NCBI RefSeq assembly: GCF_000002415.2
Contig: NC_009913.1
Coordinates: forward strand, 1,240,001-1,304,000
Length of the DNA: 64,000 nucleotides
Reading direction: 5' to 3'
From: Plasmodium vivax
Lineage: Eukaryota; Apicomplexa; Aconoidasida; Haemosporida; Plasmodiidae
Shown here: positions 1 to 10,360 of the stretch, one piece after another
Layout of the letters: each line of letters starts with the position of its first letter
Numbering within the stretch: the stretch's first letter is position 1
Translations under genes and position numbers: made by a program
The notes under the pieces: model-generated
Seen by the model: the letters and a program-made list of their open reading frames with translations, nothing else
What the model was told of the DNA's origin: nothing
Database searches by the model: none

Positions 1-549
1 CTTCGTGCGTAGGGGCGGCCATGCTCTCTCGACGGTGTGCCTCAATAAAGAGCCGGGGGGGAGGCCAGACAGAAAGAGAAATTCACACACACACGTGTAC
101 CTATTCACCGCTAACCACTTGTATGCCTGTTCGACGCCCCACTTATGAACGCTGGGGGGGCGGCGTGTCTGCAGTTGCCCAGAAGGGGAGGTTACCCAGA
201 GGGGAGTTACCCAGAAGTTACCCACCTTTCGCTCACCCACAAGTTTTTTTATTTTTTTATTTTTTTATTTTATTTATTTTTTTTTTTCCGCGTGTATGGC
301 TCCACCTCACGTGCGAAGCCAACGAACGCAGTTGCCGTTTTTTAAAAAAAAGGAACAGGGGGGTGTCATCAGCAGCAATTGGAATGGTGAAGTTGGTTTG
401 TGGGCGCGCCGGCGCGGCGACTGCCCGAGCGGGGGGTGTTCATTACGGGGGGGAAGAAACGAGCAGCGGGGGTGGCGGCTCGCATCAATGTGCGCTGCTT
501 AACAGGGTTGGCGGCTCGCGTTCCACTCCACGGCTCCGCTTCTCCCCCG
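1..549. other. Intergenic, 3' flank of RPN12
   Basis: No gene is supported here. The stretch holds a T-rich tract at about 245-288 and G-rich simple sequence. Open frames that run through it are low-complexity and continue antisense into the RPN12 coding region, so they were not called. It most likely carries the 3' UTR of RPN12. Confidence 0.6.
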
Positions 550-1461
550 CTACACGATCCGCTCCAGCTCCGTGGCGTAGCCGATGGTGTTATTCAGCAC
601 CTCGAGCGCGGGGAGGTCCTGCACGTGGACGGTCTGGTTGTTAAAATAAATCTTCTTGTTGCGCACTTCCCACAGGAGGTTGCACTCCCCCTGACTGGTC
701 TTCGCCTCATTGTACTCCCCAATGAACTGGCACAGCTCCTGCTCACTGCCTAGCTTCAACAGTTCGCAAGCATATTCAGAAGAAATACAATTGGACGAAG
801 CGAAGAGGCAGTCCGCTAGCTTATGTCTAATGGTATTATATAATCTCTCAATGAAAAGGCTATACAGATACAAAGGAATATTTTCTTTCTTTGTTAAGAC
901 GTGGTGGAAGTAGCCATCCATTATGTGCTGCTCAAGCTCCAGAGCGTATTTTATATACTCATCACTTTGGTCCTCAATTGAAATGACCTCTAACGTCATG
1001 TGGAAATCACCTATTAGGTTAGAGGAGAGGAGGTACAGTAGATACATACCAATGATCCCATTCTGGTTTCCACTCTTCGGGAGGAAGTTGCAATAATCAA
1101 AATAATATAAGAGCAGCTGAGCCATGTAAATAGAAAAAGCTTTAATGTCCCTATCGAGTATGGAGATGATCACTCCCTTTTCTAATATATGTCTGGCCAG
1201 AAGCAACTCATTTATGTTTTTTTTTCCTATGGGTACTAGGGGATCCACTGAGGGGAGGTGTATCAGCACGAGCTTCAGCTTCGTTAGTATTTCCTTGCAC
1301 TTTTGGATGTCGCAACTTATCGGCTGACTTAGGTTTTCCTTTATTTGGAAGAGCGCCCCCACGTCTCCGCCGCTCAGGCCCAGCTCGCTCTCCGCCAGGT
1401 TGTGGTACACGCACAGCAGCTCTTTGTAGAGCGCCGCGCCTTGCAGCAGCTCGTTGGACAT
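550..1461 (-). CDS. RPN12: 26S proteasome regulatory subunit RPN12 (PSMD8)
   Basis: Single-exon protein of 303 residues, a 19S lid subunit of the 26S proteasome that helps complete lid assembly and its docking on the base. The CSN8/PSMD8/EIF3K helical domain fills the second half: a conserved block reading ILDRDIKAFSIYMAQLLLYY is seen near residues 100-120, and the C-terminus ends in the family-typical TIGYATELERIV, which anchors lid assembly in yeast Rpn12. Length and the complete C-terminus agree with orthologues. The start is the ATG at 1461, followed by an N-terminal helical segment. It is divergent from the TTC12-like gene, with about 800 bp between the two starts. Family identification is by motif recall, not by search. 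Confidence 0.9.
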   Translation of the reverse strand: MSNELLQGAALYKELLCVYHNLAESELGLSGGDVGALFQIKENLSQPISCDIQKCKEILTKLKLVLIHLPSVDPLVPIGKKNINELLLARHILEKGVIISILDRDIKAFSIYMAQLLLYYFDYCNFLPKSGNQNGIIGMYLLYLLSSNLIGDFHMTLEVISIEDQSDEYIKYALELEQHIMDGYFHHVLTKKENIPLYLYSLFIERLYNTIRHKLADCLFASSNCISSEYACELLKLGSEQELCQFIGEYNEAKTSQGECNLLWEVRNKKIYFNNQTVHVQDLPALEVLNNTIGYATELERIV

Positions 1462-2267
1462 TTCTAGCGGGAGATAAGCGGCTGAAGGGGGGGGGGAGAT
1501 ACGCAGCTGAAGAGGGGGGGGGATACACTTATGGTGGGGGGGAAGCCCTCGAGAGTGACCCTATCCTGCAATGCGACGTGTGCCCTCTTTTCTTCTTCCT
1601 TTCAACGAGTGCCCACTTGGCCCCTCCGCTTGACCTGTCACACTTGACCTTCTCTCGGGAGTCCCTCCTAACCGGGTTACCCCCCTTTGCGGATTCGCTG
1701 GAGTGGCGAGCGAATGGCTTCCCCGTTTTGAGCGATGGTTAGCTAGCGGTTGGGAAGCCGAGCGGTAGCGCTTAGTAAGTTACTCCCTAGGGTTAGCTAG
1801 CTGGCCGAGCGGAAGCGGTTAGCTGGCCACCCCTATCAGTTAGCTTTCCACTTCCTCACCTCTTCACTCCGCGCGGCTGCCGCTTCGTACAGCTGGTGCG
1901 GGCGATGCGCGTTTCCTCGCCGTCGCTTCTTTTCCTCCTCACTTGGGGTTTATGCGTTTATGCGTTTATCGTTTGTTTGCTTATTTGCTTATTTGTTTGT
2001 TTTTTTTTTTTTTTTATTTTTTGTTTTTTTTCCCCTGGGTGAGTGCACACGGAAGCGCGACGTATATTCCCCCCTTACCCGGCAACACTTTTTTTTTTTT
2101 TTTTTTTTTCCCACCATTTTGTGAGGAGCGAAGTGGAGACTGCGCTTTGCTGACGGGGGAGTTGCCCCTTGGTAGGTGCTGGATGAGGTGGTGCTCACCG
2201 TGGGCGTCTCTTTGCTGGAGGTGCCACCTTTCATCCGTTTTGAAGAAGGGGGTTGCTCCGCACCGAG
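1462..2267. promoter_or_regulatory. Divergent intergenic/promoter region between RPN12 and TTC12-like gene
   Basis: About 800 bp between two divergent start codons. It contains a degenerate GC-rich repeat stretch around 1740-1840 (recurring GGTTAGCTAGC-like words) and two long T tracts at about 2001-2031 and 2091-2110, typical of Plasmodium intergenic DNA. It presumably holds both promoters and 5' UTRs; no individual site can be assigned. Confidence 0.45.
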
Positions 2268-5200
2268 ATGGAGAGCACTGCAGGAAGCGGCGTTGGGAGC
2301 GGCGTTGGGAGCGGTGCTGGAAGCGGGGCGGGGGCGCGCTTCTCCCTGCCCAGGGAGGAAGACATCGATGCGTTCCTCAGCCGAGTGGACGAGGTGACGG
2401 AGAAGGTGCAGCACATCCTGAGTGGCAAAATAACCGCAGAGGAAATGCAGCAGGAGGAGCAGAAGCTGCTTCTGAAGGAGAAAATAAGGCAAATGAGGGA
2501 AGAGGAGAGGAGGGAGGAGGAGCGCAGGAGATACGTCATGGGCACGAGGGGCAGCGGGACAAAGGAAAATAACTACCAGTGCTTCTGCGCACACTGCTTG
2601 GTCGAATTTAAATACGTGCTGACCACCTGCCCTAGGTGTGCAGGCAAAGTTGTAACCAGGGAGGAGCGCCTGAACGATTTGCAGGAGAAGGTCAAGCAGT
2701 ATAAGGAAAGGAAAAAAAAAAGGGACGCCAGGAGGGCCTCCTGGAAGAGCTGGCAGAGGGGAATCAACCGTAAGGATGATGCAAGCGAGGTGATAAGCGG
2801 CAACGATGATGGGGTGGACCACCATCCACCACGCCTGAGCGCCTCCACCGACTACGTCAAGTGGAACCTCTATGAACCCAGCTCGGACACCTTCGATGAA
2901 GACGAGAAGATCTCCTACGTGCCAAAGCACAACGCAAATTTTAAAATTTTGGAAAAAAATTTGCAAAGAGATTTAGATAGGAAGAACCAACACAGGAGAG
3001 TTGCTCACTCGATGAAGCTCAGAGGGAATGAGTTTTTTAAAAAAAAGAATTACATACAGGCCATCGAATGTTATGAAGAGGCACTGCAAGTGTGCAAGGA
3101 CTATCTAGAGATTTATAACAATGTGGCTCTCTGCTACCTTAAAACGTTTAGGTATGAGCAAGCCGTTCGCAGCTGCAATGAGGTGATTCAATACTACGAT
3201 GTCTTTAAGGGGGACTTCCGCGTGAAGGGGGACCTCCTATATAAGAGCCATCTGAGGAAGGGCCTGGCGCTGTATAAGCTCTTCAGCTTCGGGGAGGCGC
3301 TCGCCAGCTTCCAGTCCGCTTTGGAGTTTTCCCCCGGCGGCGCGGAGGCGGCTGCGTATGTGCAGAGGTGCGAGCGGATGCTCCGGGGGGGGGGTCACGT
3401 GAAGGGGGATCACTCAGGGGAGCCGCTATCCGGGGGAACCCACTTCATTGAACCGCTATCCAGGGGAACGCCCCCCCCGGGGAGGACCGACGCCGCAAAT
3501 GGGCAGGAAAGCTCCACGGACCTCTCCCGAGCCCTCACTGAGCTAGCCAAAATGGATCTCATCAAAGACGGGGAAAAATTCTGGGAGACACTCAAAGGGG
3601 TGAAGAGGTCCCTCAAGAGGAGTGAAGAAGCCAAGGTGGCATTCTACGCAAAAGTATATTCCTTAGAGCCTAGTGGAGGAGGTACCTGCGGTGAGGTGGT
3701 TAACCGAAAGGGAAGAACCACCTTCCTCTCATTTTGCGCCAATAAACTGGAGGAGCTACTCCTCTACGTGAAGAGAGAGCAACGGGAAGGAGGCAAACTC
3801 CCCAAGCACACCTCCCTCAGTGCCGGCACACTCATCGACTTGATTACCCTCACCCTGGAAGACCACCACGAATGTGCGGACTTCTGCCTGGGAGCAGTTA
3901 ACCCCCTCCTTACCCTATACCAGTTAAAGAAAATTAATAAGGTTAAGACGGCACATCTTTTGAATACCATCGGAAGGGACCCTGCGGGGAGGAGCTTGTT
4001 ACACGAGCGGGTAATGCAACAGGAGGATTACACCCTGTTGGGCAGGCTCCTCTCTCGAATGGGGCACCTCATCCAGGAGGAGAGGAGAGTCTACACGAAG
4101 GAGCAGCGCGCCCTGCTGAGCTATCTAACGGAGTGCATTCTAAACGAGGAGAGCGTTCGCAGGTATGGGGTGGACGGGGATCTCAGCGGGGGTATCCTCC
4201 ATGGGGGGAGAGCTCCCAAAGGGGGTGCATCTGAAGAGTCCACTAAGGGGGCACCTCCAATCGCGGTTGCATCTGAAGAGTGCGATAAGGGAACCCCCCC
4301 AATCGCGGGGGCACCTGCAGACCCCTGGAAGGAGCTGCACAAACGGAGGTTCGAACTAGCCAACCTGTTCGGAATCATTTCCCATCTAACTCTAAAGCAA
4401 GACGGGCGAGATGTCCTGGAGAGGAAGTTCACCAAGGATATGCTTAACGTGATCGTCTACGCCAACGAGCAATTTTACTCTCTCAAGGGGATGCCCTGCA
4501 ACTGCCTGTCTCTCCTGGTTAACCTGGTGGGAAGCGCCAGCATTAGGGCCATCCTCATCAGGGCCAGCTGGCCGCACATGCTGCACTTCGTGGAGAATAT
4601 CGCCCCGGGGGGGGAGCGGCGTTGGAGTGCTCCAGCGGAGGAGCGGCGTAGGAGTGCCCCAGCTGAAGCGCTTCTTCTGGGTGACCCCCCCCGGGAGAAC
4701 CTCCTCGAAAACGTGCTGTCGCTCCTCCTCAATTTAACCTCCGCATGGAAGGAGCAACTTAAAGAGGGAGGCGCAGTCTCGCCCCCCCCCGGAGAGAAGA
4801 CGCTCGTTAGGGAAGGCAGCCTCCGCCGAATCATCTCCTGTATGGGGTCAGCCAACAGGAGGGTGGCCGAGCTGTCTTGCTTATTACTTAGCCAATTTTA
4901 CACATATGCCTACCATGGCGTGGTGGACCTCGGCGGAGGGAAGAAGATGAGTCCCCCTCCCAGGGGGAGAGAAGAAAGGACTCGCCAAAGTGATCACCAT
5001 GTATCACCCCCTCAAGAGGACCCATCCGAAGGGGGAAGAAACGTCCAACTAGTAGATTCACTTAAGCGTAAAATTGAAACAGAGATTGAGCGGCAGATTC
5101 ACCTGGATGAATGCTCCTTCGAACGGATGAGGAGGTCCATTCTGAGTGAGTTGGACTCTCCACGGGGGGGCAGCTTAACAAATGCGTGCGTCCACATCCT

Positions 5201-5639
5201 TTGCTGCTTATCTAAGTGCACAGACTTCCTAGAGCAGCTGCTTTACAGAGGAGAGACCCACTTGGAGGGACTGGCCACCCGACTGGTCTCCCTCTTCGTA
5301 AACAACAATAGTACAGTGGAGAGGGACCAGTGCACCTCCATGATGGTAAAGAACATCGCGGCGTTTTTCACACAATTGATGAAGCTCCTCACCGTGAGGG
5401 GGGACACCGCTCGGGGAAGTGCCTCCGTGGTGAAGTCCATCGAGAGAGTCATCCCCCATGCAGCTGAGTTGGTGGGTAACGGGGTGCACAGCGATGGCAG
5501 GAGCAAAGAAATCAGCTTCTTCCTCTCGTACTGCTTCGTCCACGAGAGCTTGAAGCCGGCGGTGCTCGCTGCCTTCCACAACGACGCGGGGCGGCTGTTC
5601 GCGGGGCTGCATAGCGGAGCGCATAACAGAGCTGCGTAA
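2268..5639 (+). CDS. Zinc-ribbon/TPR/ARM-like protein, probable TTC12 homologue
   Basis: Single-exon protein of 1123 residues starting at the ATG at 2268. Order of parts: a short Gly/Ser N-terminus; a helical segment (about residues 22-60) reading DIDAFLSRVDEV and ending in EEQKLLL, which resembles the N-terminus of TTC12 as I recall it; a CxxC...CxxC zinc-ribbon-like cluster near residues 105-130; a TPR module at about 248-375 that opens with MKLRGNEFFKKKNYIQAIE; then a long helical, probably armadillo-like region broken by Gly/Pro/Arg-rich inserts. TTC12 is a cytoplasmic assembly factor for axonemal dyneins. Plasmodium builds the male-gamete axoneme in the cytoplasm, so the role would fit. 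UNC45 or another TPR co-chaperone is the alternative. The zinc ribbon is not something I know from TTC12. Confidence 0.6.
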   Translation: MESTAGSGVGSGVGSGAGSGAGARFSLPREEDIDAFLSRVDEVTEKVQHILSGKITAEEMQQEEQKLLLKEKIRQMREEERREEERRRYVMGTRGSGTKENNYQCFCAHCLVEFKYVLTTCPRCAGKVVTREERLNDLQEKVKQYKERKKKRDARRASWKSWQRGINRKDDASEVISGNDDGVDHHPPRLSASTDYVKWNLYEPSSDTFDEDEKISYVPKHNANFKILEKNLQRDLDRKNQHRRVAHSMKLRGNEFFKKKNYIQAIECYEEALQVCKDYLEIYNNVALCYLKTFRYEQAVRSCNEVIQYYDVFKGDFRVKGDLLYKSHLRKGLALYKLFSFGEALASFQSALEFSPGGAEAAAYVQRCERMLRGGGHVKGDHSGEPLSGGTHFIEPLSRGTPPPGRTDAANGQESSTDLSRALTELAKMDLIKDGEKFWETLKGVKRSLKRSEEAKVAFYAKVYSLEPSGGGTCGEVVNRKGRTTFLSFCANKLEELLLYVKREQREGGKLPKHTSLSAGTLIDLITLTLEDHHECADFCLGAVNPLLTLYQLKKINKVKTAHLLNTIGRDPAGRSLLHERVMQQEDYTLLGRLLSRMGHLIQEERRVYTKEQRALLSYLTECILNEESVRRYGVDGDLSGGILHGGRAPKGGASEESTKGAPPIAVASEECDKGTPPIAGAPADPWKELHKRRFELANLFGIISHLTLKQDGRDVLERKFTKDMLNVIVYANEQFYSLKGMPCNCLSLLVNLVGSASIRAILIRASWPHMLHFVENIAPGGERRWSAPAEERRRSAPAEALLLGDPPRENLLENVLSLLLNLTSAWKEQLKEGGAVSPPPGEKTLVREGSLRRIISCMGSANRRVAELSCLLLSQFYTYAYHGVVDLGGGKKMSPPPRGREERTRQSDHHVSPPQEDPSEGGRNVQLVDSLKRKIETEIERQIHLDECSFERMRRSILSELDSPRGGSLTNACVHILCCLSKCTDFLEQLLYRGETHLEGLATRLVSLFVNNNSTVERDQCTSMMVKNIAAFFTQLMKLLTVRGDTARGSASVVKSIERVIPHAAELVGNGVHSDGRSKEISFFLSYCFVHESLKPAVLAAFHNDAGRLFAGLHSGAHNRAA

Positions 5640-5804
5640 GGCAATTGTTTTTTTGTTTTTATTTTGAGGACATGGTGAAGGGCGCGTTTCCTGCGTCACA
5701 GTGGACTTCACAAAATGGAAGCAAAATGGGAAGCGGAAAAAGAGCACGTGCACCGCTACACGCGCTGCTACACCGCTACCCGCGCTGCAGATGCGCCACC
5801 CCCC

Positions 5805-8006
5805 TTAGGGGAAGTTGGGGAGGGCGCCGCGGCAGGTGGGGCACTCGAGCTTGACGTCCATCCACTGCTGCAGGCACTTCTCGTGGAAAATGTGAAGACA
5901 AGGAGTGACGCAGTAGGTCCTATTCTTCAGAACAATATCATACATACAGATGACACACTCGGGGAGGCCAGTCTCGAAATTGGGGTCAACCGTTCTGTAG
6001 TAGTTATGCACGTGGGGTAGGAGCTCCAAATCAATGAGGTGTCTGGGTCCGTAGAGCCTTTGCAGAGACATGAGGAGCAACTGCACAGCTAGAATCACGA
6101 TGAGGAGGATGCTGAAGGTGCTGTTAGACGAGTCCAACGCTCGAGCAAATATGTCCAATTGAAAAATACTTTTGGGATACATAAAGCGGTAGACTGGGAG
6201 GAACACTCGGCATAGGGAGAGAGCAAATGCGATCTTCAGATTTATGGAATGTCTCTGGCCCTTCCAAATGTCCAACAGAATCTGAGGTACCCAACACATG
6301 TAGAGTAGCAGCAAAACGTAGGGACAGACTGGGAAAACGTAATAGAAGGTCACAATCACGAGGAGGATGCTCCCATAATAAAATTTATATAACGTGCCAA
6401 GCTTCCTCTGCAACTGATCCCATCCTTCTTGGAGATCCTGCTGATGATTAGCTCTCCAAATTATTAAAATGTACCGCAGCTCCATGAGGGTAAATAAGAC
6501 AAACTTAAGAAGTACCATAAAAATGAAATGAACTAGTAACAGACGGGAGAGCATCACTTCGTAGAGGAGCAGGAGGGACTCGAACAGATCTATGAATGAG
6601 TTCAGGCAGATGGAGAGTAGCGACACTTTGCTCGCGCTACGCATGTTCTCGCTGCTTCGCCCTATCTGCACGTAAAAGAGACCCAACTCGATCAGCGACT
6701 TGATGTTATAGAGGACGGAAAAGGCCGTCACCTGCGCAGCTGCGTGCTTCTTGTCTACGTCGCTTCCCTCCAGCCGCACGAAGAGTCCGCAGTTGTCCGA
6801 GGAGATGTAGCCGTCGTACTGGGGGGGGGCCGCCTCACCCCGCTGGGTACTAGCTTCTCCACGCTGGGTACTAGCTTCACCCCACGGGGGAGTTACCTCT
6901 CCATGGGGGGGGTTAGCTCCATCACCAGGGGTGCCCGTACCGCCAGCCGCCGCTGCCCCTGCCCCTGCTGCTGCCTCCGCGCCGGCGACCCTCCCACTCA
7001 GGTACCGCTCGTACTGCTCGCGGTAGCTCGCCGAGGGGAACGCGCCAAGCGACTGCGCCTCGTCCATCAGGTACCTCTTCAGCAGGAACAGATAGGACTC
7101 TTCCACCTCCCGGAGAGACGTCGACTCCTGCATGGCCACGTTCTGTTGAATGCCCACGTTGTACTTGCAGATGCAGTTCCTCTCATCCTGGCACAGCGTC
7201 AGGAAGTTGTACCCCGCGCCGTTGAACATGTATGCGCTTTCCCTGTTAACGTTCAGCCCGGGCACTCCCACGAACTGGAATTTGCTCGGCTGCTCGGGGG
7301 TTCGCGGCGGGGGCCCAGCCCCTTGGCCGGCGAAGCGGTTACGCCCCTCCTCTCCGATGTGCACCTCTTCCCCCCCACCTCCACCGCCGCTGACCCCCCC
7401 CTGCGGCTCAAAGTACAGAAACAGAAACGACTTCGTTACGTTGTAGAGGGACAGCTTCAGCGTAATCAGCTTCGCCTCGAATGCTCCCCCCCCCGGGTTC
7501 CCCTTCCCCGAGGTGCTGCCGGGGATGGCGGGGATGGCGGGGATGGCGGTGCTAGCGGTACTCCCGCCGCTAACTGCGCTAACTCCACTCACACCGCTAA
7601 TACCGCTAACTGCGCTAACTCCACTCACACCGCTAATACCGCTAACTGCTTTAACTGCGCCCCCCCGGCCCTCCACTCTGTAGCGGCCCTTAAAATTTAG
7701 GCACTGAATCAGCACACTGTCGAACAGGTCGTCCGGCGCGGACCTGTCTCCGCCCTCCCCCGGCAGCAGATTCCCATCGACGTCCACCCCGAGGCCGCCG
7801 CCCACTCCTCCCTCGTAGCCGCTCCCCGCTGGAACTGCACTGTTATCGGCCGTCATCAGCATCACAAAAAATAGGGAAATAAAAAAGAGGAAGAGACACA
7901 GGACGTTGCAAGACTCTCCCTCATTCCCCACTTCGCTTCTGTAAAGGAAAACGTCGCTTCTCTCGACCCCTTCGTCCGGCTCGCCCCTCGCCGCGTTGCT
8001 GCTCAT
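5805..8006 (-). CDS. Multispanning RING-H2 E3 ubiquitin ligase, Tul1/Dsc1-like
   Basis: Single exon, 733 residues, ATG at 8006. A hydrophobic segment at about residues 34-50 should act as a signal anchor. A long region follows, predicted lumenal, with Gly/Ser/Val repeats (GISGVSGVSAVSG type) and Gly-Glu repeats (GEASTQR type). A cluster of six or seven membrane helices comes next (about residues 450-670). The C-terminal 50 residues form a RING-H2 finger: CVICMYDI, then CLHIFHEKC and CPTC, i.e. C3H2C3 spacing. Lumenal N-domain, polytopic membrane region and cytosolic C-terminal RING match the architecture of Tul1/Dsc1 ligases of Golgi and endosome membrane quality control. The RING is certain; the subfamily is inferred from architecture alone. 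Its 3' end faces the TTC12-like gene, only 165 bp away. Confidence 0.75.
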   Translation of the reverse strand: MSSNAARGEPDEGVERSDVFLYRSEVGNEGESCNVLCLFLFFISLFFVMLMTADNSAVPAGSGYEGGVGGGLGVDVDGNLLPGEGGDRSAPDDLFDSVLIQCLNFKGRYRVEGRGGAVKAVSGISGVSGVSAVSGISGVSGVSAVSGGSTASTAIPAIPAIPGSTSGKGNPGGGAFEAKLITLKLSLYNVTKSFLFLYFEPQGGVSGGGGGGEEVHIGEEGRNRFAGQGAGPPPRTPEQPSKFQFVGVPGLNVNRESAYMFNGAGYNFLTLCQDERNCICKYNVGIQQNVAMQESTSLREVEESYLFLLKRYLMDEAQSLGAFPSASYREQYERYLSGRVAGAEAAAGAGAAAAGGTGTPGDGANPPHGEVTPPWGEASTQRGEASTQRGEAAPPQYDGYISSDNCGLFVRLEGSDVDKKHAAAQVTAFSVLYNIKSLIELGLFYVQIGRSSENMRSASKVSLLSICLNSFIDLFESLLLLYEVMLSRLLLVHFIFMVLLKFVLFTLMELRYILIIWRANHQQDLQEGWDQLQRKLGTLYKFYYGSILLVIVTFYYVFPVCPYVLLLLYMCWVPQILLDIWKGQRHSINLKIAFALSLCRVFLPVYRFMYPKSIFQLDIFARALDSSNSTFSILLIVILAVQLLLMSLQRLYGPRHLIDLELLPHVHNYYRTVDPNFETGLPECVICMYDIVLKNRTYCVTPCLHIFHEKCLQQWMDVKLECPTCRGALPNFP

Positions 8007-9624
8007 GCTTCGCCAGCCTCGTCGGTCTTGGCGGGTGCGCCGCAGGGGGTGGTTCGTCTGTAAGCGCTACGGGTTGGTCCGTCTGTAAGCCTTAGGAAGT
8101 GGTTCGTCAGTACGCCTTAGGGGGGGATCCGTCTGTTAGCCTTACGGGCTTCTCCCCGTCTGTGCTCCTTACGGGCTTCTCCCCCGTCTGTACTTCTAAC
8201 TGGCTTCTGCTCCTCCTCCTCTCCCCCTTGCTGTGCCCCCGGTGGCGCTCCCTCCGCTGCTGCCCACTGTGCAGCCTCGGACATGTACAGCCGGCAAGTA
8301 CATGAAAGCACGCAGCGGGGAGTGCGAGCTTTCTACCGTGTGGTTAATCCCCCCCTGGGAGGTTTCCTTGGCATCTTCAGGAGGCCCAGTCGGCGCATAC
8401 GGCGGGCACACAGTTTGGAGGTCTTCCAACTGGGATTCCCTCTGCAGCTTCGTCTTCCTTACTCCCTTTTTTTTTTTTTTTTTTTTTTCCCTCTAAATGA
8501 TGATGCGTAGTAGCACGTCAGTCATGTCACTCGCTTGGTTTTCTTCTTGTTTTCCCTCGGTTGGTAAGAGTATCCTTTTTTTTTTTTTTTTTTTTTTGCA
8601 AAATTGTGCCTCCGCGTGGTGGGCACATAGCCTATCAATGGTTGGCAGGTTATTTACTTTTTGCATTCTTGCTGCTTTTTTTTTTTGGCTCCCATTTTTC
8701 TTGCTGTTTTTTTTTTTTTCCTTTCACGGAGGGTCCCCGGGGATGCCCCCACCGCAGTCCAATTCGCAGCGCCGTCAGAGTCGTTGCCACTTGGAGGAGC
8801 CACACGACGGTGAGTTGACGCAAATTTATGATGCACATTTTTTTTTTTTTTTTTTGGTATCCCCCAAAGGTAGGGAATACACACCTGAGATTGTTGTTGC
8901 CTTTTCCTTTCGCTTGTAAAATGAAGAAGGAGAGTTTACCCCCCCTGGAGGGATGTGTGCTTCACCAGCTTCTCTCTGAGGGAGTCCCCTACCAGCTGAC
9001 CTACGTTCAGTTAGGAGGCACTACACCCGAAGAGTTCCCCCTGCAGTGGGTGGGTATACCAATCAACAGGCCCGGCTACGTTTCCGATTTGGCCAAACCG
9101 ACCCTACGATGAGTTAATGCTGTGCCATTGTTGAGGGGGCAACGTGCGAATGAGTTACGGTAAAGGTTACGCCTTCTTATTGGGCGGATGAACATATGGG
9201 TCTGCAAAGTAACGACCTCCAAACGGGGAGTCACTCCAAACGGGGAGTCACTCCAAACGGGGGAGCTGCTCCAAATTGGGGAGCCGCTCCAAATTGGGGA
9301 GCCGCTCCAGCGGGGGAGTGTTTCCTACACACAGCACCATCTCTCGGCATGCAACTCACCGAAGGGTGCCAAGTGAGCAGCGTAGTTGCCGCACATTAAA
9401 AAAAAAAAAAAAAAAAGAAACAGAAATATCCTATGCTGTTCTCCCCTCCCCCCTTGTGCTGTTGTGCTACTCCCCACTGGAGCAAAAAAATGGGAAGCAC
9501 ACTTCCGAGCAAACGCTTCTTCCCATGTTCAGGTGAATAACAAACCGACGACATGGCCAATGGGGGTACTAACCGGGGGAGGGATACCACTCGAGTTGAA
9601 GGACATCAGAGTGAAGGACCCCCC
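8007..9624. other. Intergenic, upstream of the RING E3 gene
   Basis: No gene supported. It holds degenerate repeats around 8090-8210 (CTTACGGGCTTCTCCC-like words), several T tracts of 17 nt or more (about 8470, 8578, 8840), and a minisatellite at 9216-9318. Short open frames here are broken by homopolymers and show no conserved-looking stretch. Confidence 0.5.
9216..9318. repeat. Degenerate 17-18 bp tandem repeat
   Basis: About six copies of a unit like CTCCAAACGGGGAGTCA, the later ones drifting to CCAAATTGGGGAGCCGCT. The array is intergenic, between the 3' end of the small four-exon gene and the 5' end of the RING ligase gene. Confidence 0.7.
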
Positions 9625-10325
9625 TCACAGTCTCCTCAGCAGTGTTCGCTGCTTTTCTCTTCGGAGGGGAACCCCCAGAACGGACTCCAGCTTCTTCAAC
9701 TCCCATTCGGAGGGGGTTATTTTCCCTCGCTCGACCGCGTAGATGTACGCCCCTGGTGTGGGGAGGCGCAAAAGGAAGGTGAGTGCATGGTAAGTATGTG
9801 TGGACAGCTACTGCTTATACGTAGGTGAGTTCCCAGTTCGGCTGTCTCCACAGCTCAGACGGAGCCCCCCCCCCCTGTGCTTACCCTCATTCTGCGTCGA
9901 CTTGGAGATCTGCAGGGGGTTCTCTCCCGTTTTGGGCTCCCCCGTGAAGTAAAAATTGGTGCCCCAGAAATTTCTTCGCAGGCATTTGCTGAGTGTGGCG
10001 GCGCGTAGGGACCGTGAGTTCCTGAGGCGTCGAGGGGGAGCAAAAAGGAGGCACTACATGAGAGAGGTGCTGAGGGGCAGAGTATGGATGGTAGACGGTA
10101 GGTGCGCACACTGGAGTGTTTCCTTTTGGGGTGTTCCCTTCCGCCTCCCGTCCGCCCCTTTCTGGGCCTACCTGGCGAACTCGATGAACCGGCCGATGTG
10201 CTCGAAGTGAGAAAACTTCACCCCCTTGTTCAGCCGCACCTGCAAGCGGCTGCCGATCCGCAGGTGGCAGTGGCCCCACCACAGCCGGGTGCTGCGGTTG
10301 TAGAAGGACTTCCCTGAGGGGGGAG

Positions 10326-10360
<35 letters not shown>

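Noticed and set aside
2253..2267. Upstream extension of the TTC12-like gene
   Set aside because: The codon at 2253 is TTG; the first ATG in frame is at 2268.
1989..2966. 325-residue minus-strand frame over the 5' end of the TTC12-like gene
   Set aside because: It is antisense to the zinc-ribbon and N-terminal helices, and its remainder is homopolymer-derived Leu and Lys.
10320..10360. Long A tract as evidence of a retroposed poly(A) tail
   Set aside because: It lies in the intron just upstream (in gene sense, it reads as a T tract) of a normal acceptor, and similar tracts are all over the window.
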